DNA from: Planctomycetota bacterium
GTDB lineage: Bacteria > Planctomycetota > Phycisphaerae > Sedimentisphaerales > Anaerohalosphaeraceae
Length of the DNA: 64,000 nt
Direction: 5' to 3'
Assembly: GCA_029552545.1 (NCBI GenBank)
Contig: JAKPDO010000002.1
Location: forward strand, 62,001 to 126,000
Shown: positions 52,353-61,207 of the stretch, piece after piece
Layout: each line of letters opens with the position of its first letter
Position numbering within the stretch: position 1 is the first letter of the stretch
Position numbers and translations under genes: made by a program
The notes under the pieces: model-generated
Databases searched by the model: none
The model's input: the letters and a program-made list of their open reading frames with translations, nothing else
Told to the model about the DNA's origin: nothing

Positions 52353-53114
52353 TTAGAACGCAAAGCTGTAGGAAATCGTGCCCCAGTACTCGTCGTTCTT
52401 GTTGACCGTGTCCTCGAAGGAGTTCTGGAAATAGACAGCCGGCACAATCTTGGCACCGGTCATCGGGCACTTGAACTGGCTCTTCAGGCCCCAAACCATG
52501 TGCGACCAATCGTGATCGGAATACATCGCACCGTCATTAAAGACCAGATCCCACGAGAACGTCAGCGGCAGATCGGTCGGCAGGTTGTAATTAAAACCCA
52601 TCAGATAAATCGTGCCGGAAGCATCCTTGATGTCCGACTTGCTGCGGGCAGGCCACAGCTGATAAACCGCTACGTGCGGAACGACTTCATTGCCGGTCAG
52701 CTTGGGCATCTCGGCTTCCACAAAGACTTCCTGCATATCCCAGGCCTTTGTGTACGTATCAATACAATCAAAATACCGCCAGCCGAGCTTGTAATCGGTT
52801 TCCCAGCAGTCACCGCCGAGGGCCTTGCCCTTATAGTAAACGGTGTAGTCATACTCGGTCAGATTCACACGGCTGTCCATCAGGTCATTGGTCCAGCCGC
52901 CCCGCTCCGGATAGGACATCCAGATGCTGGCGCCCAGTCCGCTCTCATGCGAGAAATCAATGCTGGGCTGGAAAGCGCCGGCATTATCCAGAATATCATA
53001 GCCGCGCCGGATGTACCGAGAGGTGTAGCTCAAATCCACTGTTGTCTTCCATTCCTGTGCCGAAGCGGCTGCCGCCATCGCACACAACACCAACACAACC
53101 ATCATCTTCTTCAT
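52353..53114 (-). CDS. TorF-like putative porin
   Basis: A 253-residue outer-membrane beta-barrel. It has a signal peptide (MMVVLVLCAMAAAASA, cleaved before QEWKT) and a start of the mature barrel SYTSRYIRRGYDI, the hallmark of the TorF/'gcw_chp' porin family. It continues in alternating hydrophobic strands and ends with an aromatic residue (YSFAF), as required for barrel insertion. AAGGA lies eight bases before the chosen ATG; an upstream in-frame ATG at 53132 is less likely. A consensus promoter lies upstream and a terminator downstream, so it is transcribed alone. Substrate unknown. Confidence 0.82.
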   Translation of the reverse strand: MKKMMVVLVLCAMAAAASAQEWKTTVDLSYTSRYIRRGYDILDNAGAFQPSIDFSHESGLGASIWMSYPERGGWTNDLMDSRVNLTEYDYTVYYKGKALGGDCWETDYKLGWRYFDCIDTYTKAWDMQEVFVEAEMPKLTGNEVVPHVAVYQLWPARSKSDIKDASGTIYLMGFNYNLPTDLPLTFSWDLVFNDGAMYSDHDWSHMVWGLKSQFKCPMTGAKIVPAVYFQNSFEDTVNKNDEYWGTISYSFAF

Positions 53115-53193
53115 AATTCGGTTCCTTTCCATTGCTCCCTAATACAATTCCCTTTTGGTTTTGCTTGTGAAGATTGCAAGCTCCTGACTTGTA

Positions 53194-53222
53194 ATTATAC
53201 TCTGACAGTACACGACCTTCAA
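53194..53222 (-). promoter_or_regulatory. Sigma-70 promoter of the porin gene
   Basis: TTGAAG, a 17-base spacer and TATAAT on the minus strand, with a leader of about 70 bases before the ATG. Confidence 0.75.
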
Positions 53223-53297
53223 CAAAAAAAACAAAAAAAGAAATGCTTTTACGTCCTTGTTAAAATAGGCAAAGTTGCCCGCTCTGCTTGTTGAATA

Positions 53298-54740
53298 TTA
53301 GGCGGGTGGACGGGTCTCTATTTGTTCTTTGGCCTGCCCAACCAGATAGAAACTGCCTGTGATGCAGATCAAATCTTCACGCGTGACCACACTGCGGGCA
53401 ATCCGGACCGCCTCTCGCAGCGACATCGCCGTCTGGCACATCTTGCCGCAGATTTCCGTATAGAGGTCCGCCAATTCCTGCGGATAGACGGCCTTGGGGC
53501 TGTTGCTTCGCGTAAAGATGACTTTGTCGGCTCCATACTGAAGCTGCGTGAGCATCCCGCGAACATCCTTGTCGTTGTTGCAGCCGAAAATAATAATCAT
53601 CGAATCATACGGAATATGCTGACCGATGGCCTGAATCAGGGCCCGAATGCTGGCGGCATTGTGAGCCGCATCGACCAGAATTCGCGGGTCATTGCAAATC
53701 ATTTCCATCCGCCCAATCAGCGAAACTTTGCTGAGCCCCTCGACGGCCTTGCTGTCATCTACCTGGAATCCGCGCTGTTTGAGCTGATCCAGCATCGCCA
53801 AAGCCAGACCGCAGTTGATGGCCTGATGCTCTCCGGGCAGCGGCACACGCAAATGCTCAAACCGGCTGTACGGCGTCGTCAGGCAGATTCGATTGTGCGG
53901 TCCATGTTCTCGTGACGACTCAAACCGATACGAAAAATCAATATCCTTGCCCGTCACGCACAGCGGGGCTTTCAGGGCCTGCGCCTGCTTCTTGATGACC
54001 CGCACCGCCAGCGGGTCCTGCGGAACCGTCACGACGGGAATGCCTTCCTTGATGACACCGGCCTTCTCGCGGGCAATACAGTCAATCGTCGGCCCCAGCA
54101 GATTCATATGGTCCAGACTGATGCTCGTAATGCCGACAACCTCCGGTGTAATTACATTGGTACTGTCCAGCCGTCCGCCCAGGCCGGTCTCAATAACGGC
54201 AATATCAACCTTTTCCTCCACAAAATGCAGAAAGGCCAAGGCCGTAAAAATCTCAAAAAAGGTCGGCGTATCCTGCCGTTCGGCCATCTTTTCCACAACC
54301 GGATACACGCGATTCAGAAGGTCCAGCATCGCCTTCTTTGAAATCATTTCCGAGTTGACGACAATGCGCTCATGCAGCGTCGTTACATGCGGAGAGGTGT
54401 ACAGACCGACTTTGTAGCCGTTGGCCTCGAGCATTTTGGCCAACATCGTCGCCGTAGAACCCTTGCCCTTTGTCCCTGCAATGTGGACACACCTTATCTT
54501 CTTGTGGGGGTTCCCAAGCCCCTTCAGAAGATTGTTCATCCGGTCAAGGTTGAACGTAGTGATGTTATAGCGCAGCCGCTCCTGCCTCTCGTAGTCCGTC
54601 CGATCGAACAGGTATTTCATCGCCTGTTCGTAAGTCCGAAACGCACTCACAGTGCGTTTGATTTTTTCGACAGCAACGGAGGAGGTGGTTTTTTTCGCCT
54701 TAGACTGCGTCGTCCGTGATAGTCTTTTAGTTGTTGTCAT
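53298..54740 (-). CDS. folC: Dihydrofolate/folylpolyglutamate synthase
   Basis: Adds glutamate to dihydropteroate or folates. The 480-residue Mur-ligase-fold enzyme has an additional basic N-terminal tail of about 30 residues (KRLSRTTQSKAKKTT). Then come the P-loop HIAGTKGKGSTATMLAKMLE near residue 86, GLYTSPHVTTLHERIVVN (the folate loop), ETGLGGRLDSTN near residue 185, SLDHMNLLG, and the C-terminal VDAAHNAASIRAL. The gene is monocistronic, with its own promoter 12-40 bases upstream of the ATG. The lysine/threonine-rich N-terminal tail is unusual. Confidence 0.94.
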   Translation of the reverse strand: MTTTKRLSRTTQSKAKKTTSSVAVEKIKRTVSAFRTYEQAMKYLFDRTDYERQERLRYNITTFNLDRMNNLLKGLGNPHKKIRCVHIAGTKGKGSTATMLAKMLEANGYKVGLYTSPHVTTLHERIVVNSEMISKKAMLDLLNRVYPVVEKMAERQDTPTFFEIFTALAFLHFVEEKVDIAVIETGLGGRLDSTNVITPEVVGITSISLDHMNLLGPTIDCIAREKAGVIKEGIPVVTVPQDPLAVRVIKKQAQALKAPLCVTGKDIDFSYRFESSREHGPHNRICLTTPYSRFEHLRVPLPGEHQAINCGLALAMLDQLKQRGFQVDDSKAVEGLSKVSLIGRMEMICNDPRILVDAAHNAASIRALIQAIGQHIPYDSMIIIFGCNNDKDVRGMLTQLQYGADKVIFTRSNSPKAVYPQELADLYTEICGKMCQTAMSLREAVRIARSVVTREDLICITGSFYLVGQAKEQIETRPPA

Positions 54741-54751
54741 GATTGCAAAGG

Positions 54752-54780
54752 ATAATACTCGAAAAAACTTAATAAGTCAA
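54752..54780 (-). promoter_or_regulatory. Sigma-70 promoter of folC
   Basis: Minus-strand TTGACT, a 17-base spacer and TATTAT, with the -10 box only 12 bases before the ATG. The mRNA leader must therefore be very short (about 5 bases), and no ribosome-binding site is seen. Confidence 0.65.
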
Positions 54781-54986
54781 TCGTATTATGCCGCAAACCA
54801 AACAAAAACAAATCTGTTCCGAAAACGGTTAATCATATATCAATTATTTATAAGAACTTACAAAAACACTCCCTTCGTCGTTTTTTGAAACAATCATAAA
54901 CAATAAAAAAGATTCACTTATAATATAATTGCTATAACTAATTGTATTGTTGGATTTCTTCCGAAAAAATTAAGCCGCAAAAACGC

Positions 54987-55015
54987 TTGAAACGACCATC
55001 CTAACTTAATACAAT
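54987..55015 (+). promoter_or_regulatory. Sigma-70 promoter of tkt
   Basis: TTGAAA, a 17-base spacer and TACAAT, about 50 bases upstream of the transketolase ribosome-binding site. The rest of the 316-base intergenic interval 54741-55056 is AT-rich and holds the divergent folC promoter; nothing else was recognised. Confidence 0.75.
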
Positions 55016-55068
55016 ACGGTACTTTTCAATTCTGTTTCATAAAATCTTTCTATTTTTTGAGGTTTTTT

Positions 55069-57096
55069 ATGGCGAACGCGAATGCAACAGGTCTTTCGGC
55101 TCTGGATATGAAATGTGTGGAAACCATCCGTTTTCTGGCGATGGATGGGGTTCAGGCTGCCAATTCCGGGCATCCTGGGATGCCGATGGGGATGGCCGCC
55201 GCTGCCTATGCACTCTGGATGCGGCACCTCCGATTTAATCCCGCCGACCCGAAATGGCTCAACCGGGACCGTTTCATCCTCTCGGCCGGACACGGCAGCA
55301 TGCTCCTGTACGCCCTGCTTCACTTGTGCGGGTTTGACCTGCCGCTGGACGAACTGAAACAGTTCCGTCAGTGGGGCAGCAAGACCCCCGGCCATCCGGA
55401 ATACGGACACACCCCGGGAGTCGAGGTCACAACCGGACCGCTGGGCCAGGGTATCTCCAACGGCGTCGGCATGGCCATTGCCCAAAAGTACCTGGCCGCA
55501 CGATACAACAAGGACGGATTCCCGATTTTTGACTATAAAATCTACGTCATCGCCGGTGACGGCTGCCTTCAGGAAGGCGTCAGCGGCGAGGCCTCCAGTC
55601 TGGCCGGCCATCTGGGACTGGATAACCTGATTGTTATTTACGATGACAACGGCATCACCATCGACGGCGAAACCCATCTATCCTTTACTGAAGATGTCGC
55701 CAAGCGGTATGAGGCCTACGGCTGGAATGTCCACACCGTCGGCGGCGACGGCCACAACATCGCCGAGCTGGACCGCGTCCTCGAAATCGCCAAAAAACCC
55801 AACGGCAGACCCACGCTCATCAAATTCCGCTCGCATATCGGCTTCGGAAGCCCGAATTTCCAGGACACCCATACCGCCCACGGCGCCCCGCTGGGCGTGG
55901 AAGAATGCAAGCTGATTAAGAAAAACGCCGGCTGGGACCCGGAGAAGACCTTTGTCGTACCGGAGGAAGTCGCCGCTCATATGGGGCAGGCCAAACAGAA
56001 AGGCGCCCGTCTCCAAAAAGAGTACGAGGCCCTCTTTGCCAAATACGCTCAGGCCTATCCGCAGGAGGCCAAAGAAATTACGGATGCCCTGGCCGGCCGG
56101 CTTCCAATTGAGATTGAACCACTGCTGCCGAAATTCGAGGCGGGCACGTCCGTCGCCACGCGTCAGGCATCCGGCAAAACACTTGATGCCCTAATGCCGC
56201 ACCTGCCGCTGGTTATCGGCGGTTCAGCCGACCTGACACCCTCCAACAACACCCGCTTCAAAGGCGCAACGGATTTCCAGAAAAACAATCTCACCGGCCG
56301 CTATATCCGCTACGGCGTCCGCGAACATGCCATGGCCGCCATTATGAACGGAATGGCCGTCAGCGGCCTGATTCGCCCCTACGGCGGCACGTTTATGGTC
56401 TTTTCCGATTATATGCGGGGCGCTTTGCGGGTAGCGTGCCTGTCGAAATATCCGACGATTTTCGTCTTCACGCACGACACCATCGGGCTGGGCGAAGACG
56501 GCCCGACCCATCAGCCCGTCGAGCATCTGGCTTCCCTGCGGGCGATTCCCAATCTGCTGGTGATTCGTCCTGCCGACGCCAACGAAACCGCCCAGGCCTG
56601 GAAATACACACTCGAACATCGCGACCAGCCCATCGCGCTGGCCCTCACCCGTCAGGGGGTTCCCGTGCTCGACCAGAGCAAATATGCAAGCGCCGCCAAT
56701 CTGGTCAAAGGGGCTTACGTCCTCATCAAGGACGACAATCCCCAGGTGCTGCTGCTGGGGGCCGGCTCGGAGGTGCACATCGCCCTTCAGGCCCGCGAGA
56801 TTCTTGCCGCCGAAGGCATCCGTTCGCAGGTTGTCTCGATGCCCTGCTGGGAACTCTTTGAACGGCAGCCCGCCGCCTACAAGGAAAGCGTCATTCCCTC
56901 ATCGATGAAGGCACGCGTCGGCGTCGAGGCCGGCGTGCGGATGGGTTGGGACCGCTGGATCGGCCCGTGGGGCGAGTTTGTCGGGATGAGCACGTTCGGC
57001 GTGTCGGCGCCGTACAAGGTCTGCTACAAAAACTTCGGCATCACACCGGAAGCCGTCGCCGCCGCTGCCAAAAAATCCCTCTCCGCAGCAAAATAG
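55069..57096 (+). CDS. tkt: Transketolase
   Basis: Thiamine-diphosphate enzyme of the pentose phosphate pathway moving two-carbon units between sugar phosphates. The 675 residues are the standard length. Motifs: ANSGHPGMPMGMAAAAYALW near 23-42, DRFILSAGHGSMLLYALLHL, the ThDP/metal motif YVIAGDGCLQEGVSGEAS near 165, YDDNGITIDGE, the second-domain GEDGPTHQPVEHLASLRAIPN near 475, and IRPADANETAQAW. The start at 55069 is the ATG with GAGG six bases upstream; a TTG 12 bases earlier is also in frame. Strong promoter upstream. Confidence 0.97.
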   Translation: MANANATGLSALDMKCVETIRFLAMDGVQAANSGHPGMPMGMAAAAYALWMRHLRFNPADPKWLNRDRFILSAGHGSMLLYALLHLCGFDLPLDELKQFRQWGSKTPGHPEYGHTPGVEVTTGPLGQGISNGVGMAIAQKYLAARYNKDGFPIFDYKIYVIAGDGCLQEGVSGEASSLAGHLGLDNLIVIYDDNGITIDGETHLSFTEDVAKRYEAYGWNVHTVGGDGHNIAELDRVLEIAKKPNGRPTLIKFRSHIGFGSPNFQDTHTAHGAPLGVEECKLIKKNAGWDPEKTFVVPEEVAAHMGQAKQKGARLQKEYEALFAKYAQAYPQEAKEITDALAGRLPIEIEPLLPKFEAGTSVATRQASGKTLDALMPHLPLVIGGSADLTPSNNTRFKGATDFQKNNLTGRYIRYGVREHAMAAIMNGMAVSGLIRPYGGTFMVFSDYMRGALRVACLSKYPTIFVFTHDTIGLGEDGPTHQPVEHLASLRAIPNLLVIRPADANETAQAWKYTLEHRDQPIALALTRQGVPVLDQSKYASAANLVKGAYVLIKDDNPQVLLLGAGSEVHIALQAREILAAEGIRSQVVSMPCWELFERQPAAYKESVIPSSMKARVGVEAGVRMGWDRWIGPWGEFVGMSTFGVSAPYKVCYKNFGITPEAVAAAAKKSLSAAK

Positions 57097-57116
57097 TCGG
57101 CCCCAAAGAAAAAAAC

Positions 57117-57194
57117 GATGTAGCGATAAAACAGCGAGCGATTGCAGAAATTCAAGCAGTTTGGCTGAAAGCTAAGAAAGAGCAAGTTCCTTAA
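57117..57194 (+). other. Possible coding remnant after tkt
   Basis: From 57117 to the TAA at 57192-57194, one frame reads as a natural-looking protein tail (VAIKQRAIAEIQ then AVWLKAKKEQVP) with normal codon choice, but no start or upstream coding frame fits it. It overlaps the 3' end of the convergent DUF2283 gene. It may be the last trace of a deleted gene, or chance. Confidence 0.25.
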
Positions 57195-57489
57195 ACTTGT
57201 TCTTTAAAAACTCTTGGAGATAGGATTCCTGATTCTCTATCTGTTTGGCTTGATTCCGCAGCAAATCTCTGCATTTTCTTATGATCAACTGAAAATTGAA
57301 CGATTTCATATGATGAGCTTTAGGGCCTATGACTTTGATACCCCTGGGCAGTTTGCTGAACCAGCCGATTTCTAACATTACAACTCCGTCAATGTCCTCC
57401 GTGAAACAAGGTTCGTTCGAACCGAAATCAATATAAAGAATATCAGCCTCTTCATCATAATGATGCGTAATGTTCATTTTTTCTTCCAT
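57172..57489 (-). CDS. DUF2283-like small protein (possible antitoxin partner)
   Basis: A 105-residue protein starting MEEKMNITHHYDEEADILYIDFGS, the pattern of DUF2283 (a short beta-rich fold beginning with Y-D-x-x-A-D-x-L-Y-I). A lysine-rich helical tail follows (RNQAKQIENQESYLQEFLKNKF). GGGAG lies five bases before the ATG at 57489. It overlaps the end of the PBECR-like gene by 16 bases in the same direction, so the two are co-expressed. DUF2283 genes commonly accompany small nuclease-like proteins, hence the antitoxin suggestion, which is inference. Confidence 0.7.
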   Translation of the reverse strand: MEEKMNITHHYDEEADILYIDFGSNEPCFTEDIDGVVMLEIGWFSKLPRGIKVIGPKAHHMKSFNFQLIIRKCRDLLRNQAKQIENQESYLQEFLKNKFKELALS

Positions 57490-57824
57490 TCTTGCTCCCA
57501 CCCCTTCAGCACAGGATTCGTGTAAACGGTTCTGATCCTGCGATTGTTGACATTGACTAACACATACAAGTAAACTCGTGCGGTTACCGTGTTCAAAATA
57601 TAAAAGTCATCAAAAAATTTCACGAATGCTTTTACAGAATTCTCTTTCGGACTTTTTAATATAAAGTCCGGATGCTGTAATGTTTCTGCGATTTTATCGA
57701 AGTGCGCTTCAAGGTATTTCCTGCTATTATCTTGTACAATGTGCCGCCATGTTTGTTCAGTTAACTCAAATGGCTTCCCGTCATGACCCTTTATGACAAC
57801 AGCTCCTCCTTTGAATATCGGCAC
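57474..57824 (-). CDS. PBECR/BECR-fold nuclease-like small protein (possible toxin)
   Basis: A 116-residue protein. The layout FELTEQTWRHIVQD, KIAETLQHPDFILKS, FVKFFDDFYI, RVYLYVLVNVNNRRIRTVYTNPV and a final W-x-x-E-W-K resembles PBECR-type proteins of the Barnase-EndoU-ColicinE5/RelE-like (BECR) group, many of which are toxins of small modules. The start is a GTG at 57824 with a full AGGAGG nine bases upstream; the open frame extends further upstream but without such a signal. It is followed, with overlap, by the DUF2283-like gene. Function has not been shown; assignment is by pattern. Confidence 0.6.
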   Translation of the reverse strand: MPIFKGGAVVIKGHDGKPFELTEQTWRHIVQDNSRKYLEAHFDKIAETLQHPDFILKSPKENSVKAFVKFFDDFYILNTVTARVYLYVLVNVNNRRIRTVYTNPVLKGWEQEWKKK

Positions 57825-57879
57825 GTGAATGAACCTCCTGCATCCGAATCTTGAAAAAGAACTCCTTTTCTGAAAGGTT

Positions 57880-57908
57880 ATTATAAGAAATATTACGGGA
57901 ATAATCAA
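57880..57908 (-). promoter_or_regulatory. Promoter of the PBECR/DUF2283 pair
   Basis: TTGATT, a 17-base spacer and TATAAT on the minus strand, about 50 bases before the GTG start. Confidence 0.65.
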
Positions 57909-57964
57909 TCTTCTATTCTGACAAACAAAACCTCTTATTACTCCTGCGACCCTTGTCCCTGCAA

Positions 57965-58043
57965 ATTGTTATTCCCGCACAGACCTTCATTATTCCCCGC
58001 AGATCTTCTATAAGTCATTGTCATTCCCGCGCAGGCAGGAATC
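57965..58043. repeat. Degenerate ATTCCCGC-type intergenic repeats
   Basis: Three related pieces in the 270-base gap before the GH43 gene: TTATTCCCGCACAG, TTATTCCCCGCAG and TCATTCCCGCGCAGGCAGGA at 58021-58040. The last is an imperfect palindrome of the ATTCCCGC-NNNN-GCGGGAAT kind seen as dispersed REP-like sequences in many bacteria. No gene was found between 57909 and 58178. Confidence 0.55.
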
Positions 58044-58178
58044 TATTAATAGAATTTGGCTTTATATCGACAACCCATGGCGACTATGTAGATATAGTTT
58101 GTCCGACTTTTTGTCCGATAACAAGACTTATCCTATTTCCACAAACAGATAATTACCGAGATACAATATCAATAGTCG

Positions 58179-60935
58179 CTATAAGCAGTTCAACCATAGT
58201 GCGGCCAGGTTTTCCAAGTCGGCCAAATCGACCTGCCCGCTCTGATTGCGGTCGGCGCCCATGCACCAATCTGGTCCGGCGCATTCCCCCGACAGCCAGC
58301 GCTCCGCCAGGGCCGCAAGACCGTCCATCCCATTGCCCGGCAAGACCCATGTCTGCGGCGGCGTCAGAACATTCAGCACGGCCCCCTGACAGCTGCTGTT
58401 GACAATCGCCCCCAGATTCGTGAGCGCACTCACCGTAATTTCATGTCCGTTCAAATCCAGAACCGCCCCCGGCTCAATCGTCAGGTCCGTCGAAATCGGC
58501 AAAGCCAGGTCAGCCCCCATCTTCAGGGTGCCCGCCAGAATGCGTGTAGCCCCGGTGTAGGTGCACGGGCCTGCCAACGTCAGTGTTCCGGCACCGCCCT
58601 TGGCTACGTGCCCATCGCCGCTGATGGCTCCGCTGATAATCAAATCCCCCGCCTGAGCAGCCAGCCAATACCGTCTGCCGCCTGCCAGCTGAAGCGGCAT
58701 TGCGATTGTCTGCACAGAAGGCGACTCATTGACAATATCCCCCAGCAGCAAAATGCGATTGCCAGAAAGGGTAAAGCCGCCTGCCGTATTCAAAAACCGA
58801 ATCCCATTGACCTGTTTGTCAGCCGCCAGGTTGTTGTTCGCTGCCGTCTGAAGCATCCCGCCGAACAGCAGATTGTCCGCCCCGTACGAGGGCACATCCC
58901 AGTTGGCAACTTCAGACCAATCTCCAGAGGTGCCGCCGCCCGTCCATGTCCGGGCATTCGGCGAAGCCGCCTGCTGCGTAAACCGCCACTGCTGAGCCAG
59001 CGTGTGGAGCCATCGCCACTGACGCGTGTAAGACCCACTGGTCGAGCCGGCCACAGAGACGGCCTTGGCTGTAATCTTATTGAGGATGCGGAAAGAACCG
59101 TCCGTAAGCGGTTCAATCGCCCATTTCTGAGCATCATTGTTCAAATCCGTCCATTGGCGGATATACTCTCCGTCCGAAAATGAACCGTTCCGCAAATCCA
59201 CCGGAAGACTGCTGGCGACATTGACAATTTTCGTATAACCGTCAAACGTTGGAACAAACCGCCATTTCTGAAGATTCGACCCCGTCCAGTCGGCCAGCGC
59301 CAGCCGCGTGCCTGAACTGGTATTGGCCACGCCGGCCGGCAGCCCGCCGTACTGCATCTCCATCGAATACATCCCCGCCGGCGCCAGCCAGAAACACTGA
59401 TGTCCCGGCTGCGACGAATCCCAGCTGCCGACATCGATTGAAGCCCCAACCGCATTTTGCGCACCGGCGACCTCCAGCGCCATCGACGTGGCAACATTCA
59501 GCATCCGAAAGCCGCGATTGTTTGTCTGAACGACATACCACCGATGGGCGTTATTCGTGCTGCTGTACGGCACCAGTTTAACCGGCTTGCCCGGGCCGTA
59601 AATATTGCTCGGATTTTCATCCGGACTGACCACCGCGAGCACCTTGCCGTTGGCCAGACAGGCAATTTTGTACTGATTGAGCCCTACCCGCGTAAACGTC
59701 CAGATTTGATCCGTTCCGCCTTTCCAGCTGTTCATCTGAACTGCGTCGGTGTACGCGTCCGCCGCCTCCAGATAAAGGCCCCCTGCCGGCGCACCCGGGT
59801 CCCGGTTCATTCCGCAGACAATCGCATAGTTTCCGTCCGGCAGATTCCAGCCGGCCCGCGGCCAGCCGTCATCTCCCCAAATCAGCGTTCGAAGCCCGAG
59901 TTTGGCTATCCCGTTGTCATCGGCATCATAGAAATGAAATGAGAACATCTCCAGGCCGTCCTGAGCGGTGAAAATTCCGATGTGCCCCGGACCGATTTCC
60001 CGTCCTACCGAGCCCAGCTCCGGCTTTGGTGTGCCGTCCGTATTGTAATTGGCCGTGTAATCCCGCCCCAGAAACAGCGAGCCGGTATCCTGCGTGAGAA
60101 CATTGATTCCATCCCTGTCGAAATACGGCCCCGTGATATTCGCGGCCCGTGCATAGCGGATAAAATACGTACTGTTCACGCCTGCACAGCAGCGTTCCTG
60201 ATTGAAAAACAGATAATAATAGCCGTCCTTATAATAAAGATAAGCCGCTTCAATCCACGCCCGTGCCAGCTGCGTCGGAGTCGTCCCGCTTTTGACCTTG
60301 CCGGTGGCCGGGTCAATCTGATAGAGCCAGATGCCTCCATATGTCCAGCCGTTTGTGCTCGGATGTCCGAACGAGCCGGCCGCCAGCCAAAGATTGCCGG
60401 CCGTGTCAAACAAAAGTGCCGGATCGATGCTCCGCCGATAATCCGTGCACAAACTCGTCCATAAAACAGCCCCCTGGTCCACCCAATCCCTATTCAAAAT
60501 GTTTGAACCAATCGCCAGTCCGCAGACCGATTGTTCTGTGCAGTTATAGTCATAACACATATTGCGGGAATAATAGAGATAGTACAAATTCCCGACTTTA
60601 ATGATGTCCGGCGCCCACAGATTCCACGGCCCGCTTCCTTCGCAGGTAGAAAGGTAGGAGGCCATATAAGGCGGCACACCGCTGCTGTAGCTGAAAGGCC
60701 GAGTACCGGAATACCACGTGACCAAATCCGTCGAATAACGAGCACTCAGGTTATTGTTGGTCGAGAAATACCAGTATCGACCGTTTTCATAAATGATGGT
60801 AGAGGGGTCATGACAAGTAATTGTGCCTGTAACTTCCAGACCATAAACAGCGGAAATCATCAAGAGAAAAAACACCAAAACACAAACGGCCTGCCGAACA
60901 CACTGATGCCGAGAACTTTTTGTTATCATCTCCAC
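58179..60935 (-). CDS. Secreted GH43 arabinanase-like enzyme with RICIN, autotransporter-type repeat and dockerin-like tail
   Basis: A 918-residue exported protein. The signal peptide ends near residue 32 (MISAVYG). The GH43 five-bladed propeller (35-365) has the catalytic base in TCHDPSTIIYENG (Asp43), the pKa-tuning Asp in RRSIDPALLFD and the acid Glu in WIEAAYLYYKDGYYYLFF, as in endo-arabinanases. Six Q-x-W type repeats from 365 to 660 (DQIWTF, HRWYVV, QKWRFV, QKWAIE, QQWRFT) form two ricin-like lectin domains. Residues 675-860 carry passenger-associated repeats (GGAGTLTLAG, GTLKMGADLAL). The end (ADRNQSGQVDLADLENLAALWL) is a dockerin-like EF-hand tail. The start is a GTG; an ATG six bases later is equally possible. 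Predicted to cleave arabinan side chains of pectin. Confidence 0.88.
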   Translation of the reverse strand: MEMITKSSRHQCVRQAVCVLVFFLLMISAVYGLEVTGTITCHDPSTIIYENGRYWYFSTNNNLSARYSTDLVTWYSGTRPFSYSSGVPPYMASYLSTCEGSGPWNLWAPDIIKVGNLYYLYYSRNMCYDYNCTEQSVCGLAIGSNILNRDWVDQGAVLWTSLCTDYRRSIDPALLFDTAGNLWLAAGSFGHPSTNGWTYGGIWLYQIDPATGKVKSGTTPTQLARAWIEAAYLYYKDGYYYLFFNQERCCAGVNSTYFIRYARAANITGPYFDRDGINVLTQDTGSLFLGRDYTANYNTDGTPKPELGSVGREIGPGHIGIFTAQDGLEMFSFHFYDADDNGIAKLGLRTLIWGDDGWPRAGWNLPDGNYAIVCGMNRDPGAPAGGLYLEAADAYTDAVQMNSWKGGTDQIWTFTRVGLNQYKIACLANGKVLAVVSPDENPSNIYGPGKPVKLVPYSSTNNAHRWYVVQTNNRGFRMLNVATSMALEVAGAQNAVGASIDVGSWDSSQPGHQCFWLAPAGMYSMEMQYGGLPAGVANTSSGTRLALADWTGSNLQKWRFVPTFDGYTKIVNVASSLPVDLRNGSFSDGEYIRQWTDLNNDAQKWAIEPLTDGSFRILNKITAKAVSVAGSTSGSYTRQWRWLHTLAQQWRFTQQAASPNARTWTGGGTSGDWSEVANWDVPSYGADNLLFGGMLQTAANNNLAADKQVNGIRFLNTAGGFTLSGNRILLLGDIVNESPSVQTIAMPLQLAGGRRYWLAAQAGDLIISGAISGDGHVAKGGAGTLTLAGPCTYTGATRILAGTLKMGADLALPISTDLTIEPGAVLDLNGHEITVSALTNLGAIVNSSCQGAVLNVLTPPQTWVLPGNGMDGLAALAERWLSGECAGPDWCMGADRNQSGQVDLADLENLAALWLNCL

Positions 60936-60971
60936 CTGTACCCCCCTACTATAGAAGGTTCCACATACTGT

Positions 60972-61002
60972 ATTATACTCGAATTGAAGTCAAAATAGAC
61001 AA
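60972..61002 (-). promoter_or_regulatory. Possible promoter of the GH43 gene
   Basis: A consensus TATAAT (60972-60977) with TTGTCT at 19 bases or TGTCTA at 18 bases upstream; the spacing is slightly long. About 30 bases of leader lead to the start codon. Confidence 0.4.
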
Positions 61003-61065
61003 CTTTTCTGGGAAAAACACAAAAAAGATAATCTCCATCTATATAACCCTATAAGTGGTTTTTGA

Positions 61066-61094
61066 TTGATTTTTTCTTAGAGTATCCGTACAAT
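61066..61094 (+). promoter_or_regulatory. Sigma-70 promoter of the pectate lyase gene
   Basis: TTGATT, a 17-base spacer and TACAAT. The leader to the ATG is about 105 bases. Confidence 0.65.
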
Positions 61095-61102
61095 TACGGA
61101 TA
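61083..61102. promoter_or_regulatory. Palindromic operator over the pectate lyase -10 box
   Basis: TATCCGTACAATTACGGATA: perfect 8-bp arms about a CAAT centre. The -10 box (TACAAT) lies within it, so a bound dimeric regulator would block transcription. No regulator gene is adjacent. Confidence 0.6.
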
Positions 61103-61207
61103 ATGATATCTCTTTTCGGGGGCGCCGTTCAGCACCCGGGCGGGTCTGTTTTGCAAGCAGGATAGAGCCGCGAAGAAACCGAATCATCACCATCAGGAGC
61201 TGAGGGG

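Noticed and set aside
57117..57194. A short intact gene after tkt
   Set aside because: No start codon with a ribosome-binding site leads into the natural-looking tail; the frame upstream of 57117 is shadow sequence of tkt. Kept only as a possible remnant.
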